Below the pieces are notes generated by a model. It did not search any database and was not told the origin of the DNA. It was given only the letters and a program-made list of their open reading frames with translations. DNA of 64,000 nucleotides, taken from the NCBI RefSeq assembly GCF_000516985.1, contig NW_006917094.1, forward strand, positions 930,001 to 994,000, given 5' to 3'. The position numbers and the translations under genes are program-made. Below are positions 58,229-64,000 of this stretch, in pieces. This DNA comes from Pestalotiopsis fici W106-1 (Eukaryota; Ascomycota; Sordariomycetes; Amphisphaeriales; Sporocadaceae). Every line of letters starts with the position of its first letter. Positions within the stretch are counted from its first letter, which is position 1.

Positions 58229-58470
58229 TACGTATATACCGGGCTTATAATTATAATAATTAAAAAAGCTTATAATTTAAGGTTTCGATATTATTTAATA
58301 AAAGCGGTATATAGGCATAAATAAATAATTAAAAATAATCTAATTTTATATAAATAAAATAAAGGGTAGGTCGTATTTATATATTTATTTAGGAGCTTTT
58401 ATGGAGCTTGACTAGTCTAGTTTAAAGATCCCCTTAAGAATTATAAATGTATGGAGTGAATATCCCGTCA
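58229..58470 (-). repeat. LTR-like direct repeat, right copy (5' LTR of minus-strand copia)
   Basis: Partner of 49714-49955. It is the more TpA-rich of the two in its first half and retains CpA in its last 90 bp (agcttttatggagcttgac). Read on the minus strand it starts TGACGGGATATTC or, two bases out, TGTGACGGG. Confidence 0.75.
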
Positions 58471-59662
58471 CAAATCTAGGATCGAAAACCGATATAAGCG
58501 GCTACGCTATTTCGGCTATATATTTAATTTAATCGCTAAAGCCTTATTTAATAGCAAATTTAAAAATAATTTAATAAAATTATTTTATAACGATAAAAAT
58601 TATATTAAAATTAAATATAATTTATAATTTAAAATAAAAGTCGTTAAAAAGCTTTACGATATATATTCCTTTATTTGCAATAATTTTTAGCGCAAAAAGG
58701 AATTTAAAATTATAGCGGCTATATATAAAGGAACCGTAAATTTAAAAATTACGGATTTAGTGCTATTAATTAAAAACGCTACGCGTTAAAACGGCGTATA
58801 TTTAATAATTTAGCGCGTATTACGCTTAAAAATAATATTTAATTATTAATTTAGGTAATATAAATTACGCATTTATTTATTTATAAAAAAATAGGAAACT
58901 TTTATTTAAATAAAGGCGATTTTTAAGCTATTTTATAATTTAACGATTAAATTCGAAGGTAATAATTATTTAATTAATAAAATTATATTTACGTTTATAT
59001 ATATAATTAATTATTTAAAAGGCGTAATAATAAATTTTACCGATTTTACTATTAGGAATTACGGCTTTACGCAATTAAATATAGCTATTATAAATAATAA
59101 TTTAATAAATAAGCGATTTAGCCGTTTACCGGCGCGATATTAAAATAATTTCGTTAGCGCGCTATTTATATAGCGTAAGTGCGTAATTAAAATTATTAAC
59201 GAAGATAATAAGCTCGGCTTTCGCTTTATTTATTATTTTATTAAACGCGTTATATAGCTTATCCGCAAATATTTAAGGATATTAGGTAAATTTAAAATAT
59301 ATTAGGCCGCTTATATTTTAAATCCTAAATATAAAATAAGCTAAATTAAATATAATAAAAAAATTAAAAAAATCGAATAAATTAGGTAGGATTTAAGTTA
59401 TTTATTTAGTTAGTATTAAAAATATTTTATAATAACAGCGCTATTAATAAAATTTCCGAATTCGTCGTTTAGGTCGGATATTACGGTATTCGAAAATTAT
59501 TTAAATATAAAGCTATTAAAGGATTAGTTTTCTAATTAGCTAAACGAAATCGTAAAATATTTGCGTATATTTATAATTAAGGATTATAATTTATTAAAAT
59601 AATAAACGCGCTATAAATACGTATTTTTAGGCTTATATTAAATAATAATAAATTTATTATTA

Positions 59663-59698
59663 ATTCCCGCGATAAACGCCGAATATAAGCGCTTATTT
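59663..59698 (+). pseudogene. Degraded hAT transposase C-terminal dimerisation motif
   Basis: The plus frame reads LLLIPAINAEYKRLFN followed by a stop. The hAT C-terminal signature is LLSIPAxSAExERxFS, and the changes Ser-to-Asn, Glu-to-Lys and Ser-to-Asn are all single G-to-A steps, as RIP predicts. The rest of the transposase is too decayed to delimit. Its N-terminal part should lie left of the copia insertion (about 48.1-49.7 kb). Confidence 0.7.
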
Positions 59699-60076
59699 AA
59701 TTAAGGTAAATTAATTTTATTATAAAAACGAATAATAATAACTTTAAAATATCTAAAAGCTATTATTTATAGCAAAAAATAGGCGCTAATACTAGGTGAC
59801 GATAATATAATATAATTAGATATAATATAACGAAAAGTTATTAATATTAGCAATAATGCGGACGCGTAAAATTTAATAGCTAATTAAAGGCTATTATAGT
59901 AATATATATATTTTAAATTAGGAAATAAATCCGGGTTTTAGTTATTCTAAGCTCCGTAATTAATTAAATAAAATCCGTGCATATATCAAATTAAATTTTA
60001 TAAATAAATTAAGCAAAGGGGTCGGATTTGGCTTAACTTGGCCAAATAAGGCAAGTAGGGGGTCCGGACTTGATTT

Positions 60077-60098
60077 ACTTGACTTAGTCCCAGCACTG
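60077..60098 (-). repeat. Right terminal inverted repeat of hAT element (22 bp)
   Basis: Reverse complement of 47967-47988 with no mismatch; ends ...cccagcactg directly before the second gcatacga. Confidence 0.95.
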
Positions 60099-60106
60099 GC
60101 ATACGA
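60099..60106. repeat. Right target-site duplication (gcatacga)
   Basis: Identical to 47959-47966. Confidence 0.95.
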
Positions 60107-60448
60107 TATCGCTTGGTGGCCCCAGCAGATACCAAGCAGTTTGGGTGCGGAACTGTCGGCGGCACTCTTCCTAATGTATGCGAGTGTGTCCTCCACCCAC
60201 GATGGTTTCGGAGTCGTATCCAACAGGTTGAACCTGCCACCCGTGAGGATGACCAAGTCATAACTGGCGAGGTCGGGGAACGCTTCGCCTTGAATTGGCC
60301 TGAACACCGACACGGCGGCATCAGGGTATGAGTGGTGGATAAGATTCGTCAGACTGCCGCTGATAGTGGGGCCTGGACGAGCACTGTCGGCATAATTCTG
60401 AAGAATTGCAAACTTGTACGGTACATTACTAGACCCCATAGTTTTCAC
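60099..60448 (-). pseudogene. 5' part of class I glutamine-amidotransferase-like gene
   Basis: Minus-strand frame from ATG 60448 (or the internal ATG at 60439) codes for YKFAILQNYADS, a variable middle with YDLVILTGGRFNL, and the catalytic-Cys nucleophile elbow LLGICWGHQAISYA, at which point the hAT element interrupts the codon. The remaining domain with the catalytic His (QGHPEF) is at 47437-47966. Glutamine-amidotransferase class I domains release ammonia from glutamine. Stand-alone fungal versions resemble the GMP-synthase GATase domain but their partner is unknown. The frame runs on 40-odd codons into the transposon before a stop, so a truncated protein lacking the His could be made. Confidence 0.88.
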
Positions 60449-61022
60449 CAGAACAGATATCGAACGTTGTGGCTGAAAGTAGTAATTAGGTTTTACTATC
60501 TGGATGTGTTATATCCAACTCGGGTGTAGCTTTGTCCAATACTCGGTCTTCAAACCGGCGCACGCTTGGGCTTAGCGGCTTTATAGGTGCTTGTTATATC
60601 CGTTATCTTTGGTGCGGAGACGAGACTTCTGCCCCGCGCACGTATCTCTTCAGTATCAGTAAAGCGGACTTCGGACCAGAAGGCCGACAAGTTATGCCGT
60701 CACGAAATACCCAAGATAGGATCTCTCTGGTAGCTCGTATGACTGGTCTGATAGTATCGCACTGATGGCCGTTTCAGGATGTTGCCGACGTGCGACAAGT
60801 TACTTGGGCCGACCTATGGCTCAATCGGTATAACGCGGTAGAAAGGATCTTTCCTAGAAGCTCATAATGATACTGTTCGGTCACCGATTTAAACCCAAGG
60901 AAATACGCACCAGCCTCGTGTAGCCGTAAAGGAAGCAACCAGCCCAGTGTAACGATGTGAGTTGCTGCAACTCACCCTCAACCCCGTGATACTCTCTGCT
61001 GATCGCTTCAAGGCCGAAAGCT
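60449..61022. other. Divergent promoter between amidotransferase and MFS genes
   Basis: About 570 bp between divergent starts. It contains no motif I can name; a phrase resembling a tRNA D-arm (tatggctcaatcggtataa near 60822) has no matching B box or cloverleaf. Confidence 0.4.
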
Positions 61023-62714
61023 ATGGGGTCTGAGAGTCCTAAAATCACGCCCGCGGTCCAGCCTGCGGCGTCTATACGCGGTCTTGAAGTTGAGAAGCCA
61101 GTTGGAAAGCACAACGATGTAGGCCTGTTGATGTATGAAGAGTCCCTCGCCATGGATCCCGAGTTGCGTGATCGGCTGGCGAAGCGGGTTCTTCGTAAAC
61201 TAGACTATGGGCTCCTCCCTGTTGTAAGTAACCTGCAGAAAACGCCAAAAGGAACCACTGCATCCATGCATTCTTGTTTCTAACACGATTGTCAGATGTG
61301 CATCATCTACCTCACATCGTTTCTCGACAAGCAAACCCTCAACTACGCCAGTGCCTACAGTCTGAAGACCGACCTAGGACTCGTCGGCACCGAATACTCG
61401 TGGATCGCAGCCATCATCAACTTTGGTATCCTCGCCGGCTCCTACCCGGCGTCACTCGCCCTCCAGCGCTTTCCCATCGGCAAGATTGCTGGCGCTATGC
61501 TTATATCATGGGGCATCCTCAACATGTGTTCAGCGGCAACCAAGAACTTTGGCGGTTTGATGGCTATCCGCTTCTTGCTGGGCCTCTGCGAGGCGAGCAT
61601 GGGGCCGGCTTGGATGTTGCTGACGTCCGTCTTCTGGACCCGCAGAGAACAGCCCTTGCGCATGTGCTTCTGGCTTGGCTGCAACGGTCTTGCCTCAATG
61701 CTCGGTGCTGGCATCTCTTGGGGTCTAGGGCACAATGACAGCACTGCTGTCAAGTCATGGCAGCTCATATTTCTGGTAAGTAAAGAGGCATGGGCGAGAA
61801 ATATTCATTAGACGACCCTCATTTTAACTCTGCATCAACAGACCATCGGAGCCTTCACCTTTGTCTTTGGGGTCCTCGCCGTCTCTTTCCTCCCATCCGG
61901 CCCACACGACGCGTTCTTCCTCTCCCACGAAGAGAAATTGGTCGCCGTTTGGCGCGTCTCTGAAAACAAGACCGGAATCAAGAACCCAAAGATCATGCTT
62001 TACCAGGTTAAAGAAGCCCTCATGGAGCCGCGAGTGTGGCTCTTGGCCATCCAGCAGCTGTGCATTGGCATTACGAACGGGGGCATCAGCAACTTCACGA
62101 GCTCACTGCTGCTGGGATTCGGTTTCAGCAGCTCAAAGTCCCTGCTGTACCAACTGCCGAATGGCGCCTTCCAGCTCGTCTGCACCATCGCCGCCGGCGT
62201 CGTCACATCCTCGATTCCTAACAGCATCGTGATCACCATTGCTATTTGCCAAATTCCAACCCTCGCTGGCGTTGTCGGCATCAGGCTCATTCCCCTAGAG
62301 CACCAGGTACCGCTCGCTGCCTGCTGCTGGCTCTTTGGATGCATGGGCGGCGCTATTATCCTCAACTGGGCCATCGTCGCCTCCAACTTTGCCGGGCACA
62401 CCAAGAGAATGACAGTCAACGGCCTCAATTTCGTTTTCTACTACGGTGGTAACATCATCGGCCCGTTCCTGTTCATCTCGAAAGAATCACCCAAATACCC
62501 AACCGCTGTCTCAGCCATGGCGTCCCTCTTTTCAATCTCGATTGCCAGCTCTCTGTTGATGGGCTTGCTGATGGCGCTGGAGAACAGGAAGCGCGACAAG
62601 GCGGCCCGCGCGGCCCAGCAGGATGCGGACGCCATGAATGAGCCTGATTCTGGGTATGATGGGTTTACTGACCACACGGATAAAGAGATGGCAGAGTTCC
62701 GTTACAAGTGGTAA
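61023..62714 (+). CDS. MFS transporter, allantoate/anion:cation symporter type
   Basis: Exons 61023-61223, 61296-61775 and 61842-62714 give 517 aa. A ~65-residue cytosolic N-terminus ends LRKLDYGLLPV, the usual entry to helix 1 in the Dal5/ACS family. Next come YLTSFLDKQTLNYASAYSLKTDLGL, RFLLGLCEASMGPAWMLL (helix 4 signature with G-x3-E), FWTRREQPLRM between helices 4 and 5, and a second half with about six more helices, including GLNFVFYYGGNIIGPFLF. The C-terminus is cytosolic, Lys/Asp-rich. Members import organic anions such as allantoate, nicotinate or pantothenate; the substrate is not readable here. Introns have GTAAGT donors and phase 0. Intact gene. Confidence 0.93.
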
Positions 62715-63439
62715 TGCTGAGACCATAATGTCTTGAGAAATTGGGCTGAACTCCATAATTTGTGGCTCATCTGATTCATTTGGCGGAGCTCCAAGGAAAT
62801 AGATCCCCACCCAAGTCCAGACCCAGCAGTAGCATGACACTGCAACCCATAAAAGTGACTATGCCAAGAAGTGTGCAACAAATGCTGATTACGCCGACTC
62901 TACGAGCTATCAATCGGACCAAATCTTCAGCTTGCGGTATGATTCGTGCCACTTAGAATGCAAAATTTCCAGTGAATCGTTTGGCTGGCAGTGATTTATC
63001 CGAGGTCTGTAATAGTAAAAGGCGCTTTTAGGATCCGATACTACGAAGATGCCCAGTTGGCAGGAAAACAAACATGTTGGCGCGCTCAAGAAGACACTCC
63101 GTGGGGCTGACTCCAAGGCATGCATCAGCCCCGAACCCTGCCCTCAGTTGGGCTCTCAACAGCCTATAACCGCTCAGCCGAGTTTTAGCTTTTATGCCCC
63201 GATTATTGAAATGGAAGGAATTTAAAAGCTTGATCCTAATTATTATGCTTAATTTGTGGATCTCACGCGGTCTACCGCGAACGGGACTCTACCAAGTATG
63301 GGAAACGATTATTTGTATTACATGGGTAAGTTATCCAAGGAACCGAATGCTATAGCTACGCGATTTGCTTAAGCGTTATAAGCCACCGCCGCGCAAAAGC
63401 CTGTTCTGGTGCAGCGCTATCGCCTCAATCTCCCCTACA
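62715..63439. other. Intergenic region holding a gene relic
   Basis: About 725 bp between convergent genes. 62715-63100 shows nothing recognisable; 63110-63300 resembles the 3' end of the FAD oxidase gene (separate entry). Confidence 0.5.
63110..63300 (+). pseudogene. Relic of FAD-linked oxidase 3' end
   Basis: The run agcttttatgccccgatt occurs at 63187-63204 and at 44509-44526. Around it the two regions align over about 100-150 bp (gcctata.cc.ct...gccgagttt, then gaaggaat..a.aagct, ttatgct.aattagtg/tttgtgg, and a tcacgcgg block), with substitutions and at least one extra T that breaks the frame. It covers the last codons (SAYDPSAEFSFYAPIV region) and 3' flank of the oxidase at 42859-44532. 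Too short and broken to be expressed as an enzyme. Boundaries are approximate. Confidence 0.7.
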
Positions 63440-63994
63440 TTACTCTAAGGTTACATGGCTAGGACTTATTGCGTCCATTGTCATTGGCTGCAATAGATCG
63501 GCCACAACTTTGGGATCCGTGAGAGGCATCATACTTGCCAAGAGCGCATGTCCCTGGCCCTCCAAATCTTTCAACATTTTATTAATTAATCCAACAATCT
63601 GCCCATTGACGGGCTCCGAGTTCAAGCATGCCGCAAGATGATAGCCGTTTGTGATTTCTGGCAAGATTAGGCCCAGCGGTGGAAATGCTTTAACCAAGTC
63701 ATCAAGGATATCACTGGAAAGAGACCAGTCCTTGACTGAAGTTGCCAGAGTCGTCAACACTGCCGAAATCTTGGGCTTGGTCAGATCGACCGACACACGT
63801 GCCAGAGCCGTTGCATTCGTGACGGCGAGACTTCCAGAAGAATTGAGAGTCCCACCAAGAAGTGATACAGACCCAGAGGCTGTAAGGGAGGTATTGATGA
63901 TGATGGTTGCTGAAAACATTCCAGAGTGACCAGGCGCTTGAGCGCCCGTGTTGCTGATTGATGCATAAGAGCAGTCAAGACTCGAAATTTCCAT
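63440..63994 (-). CDS. Unrecognised protein, possibly continuing past the window edge
   Basis: A 184-aa frame starts at ATG 63994, but two more open codons precede it to the window end, so the true start may lie outside. The sequence is Ser/Thr/Leu-rich with mild repetition (SLTASGSVSLLGGTLNSSGSLAVTNATAL), then a helical part (ISAVLTTLATSVKDWSLSSDILDDLVKAF) and PLGLILPEITNGYHLAACLNSEPVNGQIVGLINKML, which could pack as amphipathic helices. No signal peptide, catalytic motif or membrane segment is clear, and I do not recognise the family. Coding is supported only by length and normal composition. Confidence 0.45.
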   Translation of the reverse strand: MEISSLDCSYASISNTGAQAPGHSGMFSATIIINTSLTASGSVSLLGGTLNSSGSLAVTNATALARVSVDLTKPKISAVLTTLATSVKDWSLSSDILDDLVKAFPPLGLILPEITNGYHLAACLNSEPVNGQIVGLINKMLKDLEGQGHALLASMMPLTDPKVVADLLQPMTMDAISPSHVTLE

Positions 63995-64000
63995 TTTTGT

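Larger units (their letters stand above)
49714..58470 (-). mobile_element. RIP-degraded copia-like LTR retrotransposon nested in the hAT element
   Basis: Two LTR-like repeats (49714-49955, 58229-58470) enclose about 8.3 kb. On the minus strand the reverse transcriptase active site reads FYVNDIFILYRK (YVND at 53077-53066, where copia has YVDD, a G-to-A change). It is followed by a KGKYELK...DIAWFFSIRI stretch matching the usual copia continuation, with stops between. The element therefore runs right to left. Candidate 5-bp flanks are aaaat and caaat (4 of 5 match), so the target duplication is not proven. Even after removing the solo LTR it is long for a copia (about 8.1 kb), suggesting extra sequence in the left third (50-52 kb). 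Confidence 0.78.
47967..60098 (+). mobile_element. hAT-superfamily DNA transposon, RIP-degraded, with nested insertions
   Basis: A 12,132-bp unit bounded by 22-bp perfect inverted repeats beginning CAGTGCTGGGAC and flanked by the exact 8-bp duplication gcatacga. Without the nested copia-like element, about 3.4 kb remains, a normal autonomous hAT size. The plus strand near the right end still shows the hAT dimerisation signature, degraded to IPAINAEYKRLF (59663-59698; compare family IPAxSAExERxFS), with stops nearby. The interior is dominated by TpA and runs of A and T, as RIP causes, whereas the outermost ~80-110 bp at each end keep CpA and normal composition. The transposase is dead. Confidence 0.9.

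Noticed and set aside
47967..60098. Giant Starship-type mobile element
   Set aside because: No tyrosine-recombinase captain at an end; inverted repeats, 8-bp duplication and transposase motif point to hAT with nested retroelements.
47967..60098. Centromere or isochore-like AT-rich block
   Set aside because: It is exactly bounded by transposon ends and fully explained by nested, RIP-mutated elements.
60800..60870. tRNA-like phrase (ggctcaatcggtataa)
   Set aside because: No B box, no anticodon stem or acceptor pairing found nearby.

Overview
This window looks like nuclear DNA of a filamentous ascomycete, probably a Sordariomycete and plausibly Hypocreales. Short introns of about 48-75 nt with GTRNGT...YAG borders split nearly every gene. 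The families are typical of such fungi: HET, NACHT, PTH11-like rhodopsin proteins, berberine-bridge-like oxidases and GH36 raffinose-synthase-like enzymes. One block carries the C-to-T and G-to-A decay expected of repeat-induced point mutation (RIP). I cannot name the species from sequence alone.

Layout. 0-24.5 kb is gene-rich. It holds a fungal-specific disordered protein with a C-terminal hydrophobic segment, a D-amino-acid oxidase ending in AKL, a small secreted cysteine-rich protein (cyanovirin-like), a seven-helix rhodopsin-domain protein, and a 1285-aa NLR-like protein (hydrolase + NACHT + C2H2 zinc fingers). Next come the mitochondrial processing peptidase beta subunit, a GH36 enzyme, two NAD(P)-dependent sugar-epimerase/reductase-type proteins and a cis-CaaD-like tautomerase. 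25.1-30.6 kb is one full ABCC transporter that I could resolve into 18 in-frame exons.

31.0-39.1 kb is the most puzzling coding block. It has four intact, spliced genes of no family I recognise, in alternating orientation. One carries a plausible transglutaminase/papain-like Cys-His-Asp triad and one has a cysteine-rich C-terminus. 39.6-46.6 kb has a second rhodopsin-domain protein, a secreted FAD-linked oxidase and a HET-domain protein with a C-terminal membrane segment.

47.4-60.4 kb is a class I glutamine-amidotransferase-like gene cut in two by a 12,132-bp hAT-type transposon (47967-60098). The element has 22-bp perfect terminal inverted repeats and an exact 8-bp target duplication. A minus-strand copia-like LTR retrotransposon (about 49.71-58.47 kb) sits inside it, and a 630-bp solo LTR (53421-54050) with an exact 5-bp target duplication sits inside the copia. 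The hAT and copia interiors are strongly AT-biased, while the solo LTR, the hAT tips and the host gene are not. This gives a relative order: hAT, then copia, then RIP, then solo LTR.

61.0-64 kb holds an MFS anion/allantoate-type permease, a decayed copy of the 3' end of the 42.9-44.5 kb oxidase gene, and an unrecognised gene running to the window edge. No PKS, NRPS or terpene synthase core is present, so I do not call a secondary-metabolite cluster. Exon coordinates come from reading splice signals by eye and checking that the spliced frame is continuous; none is supported by transcripts.
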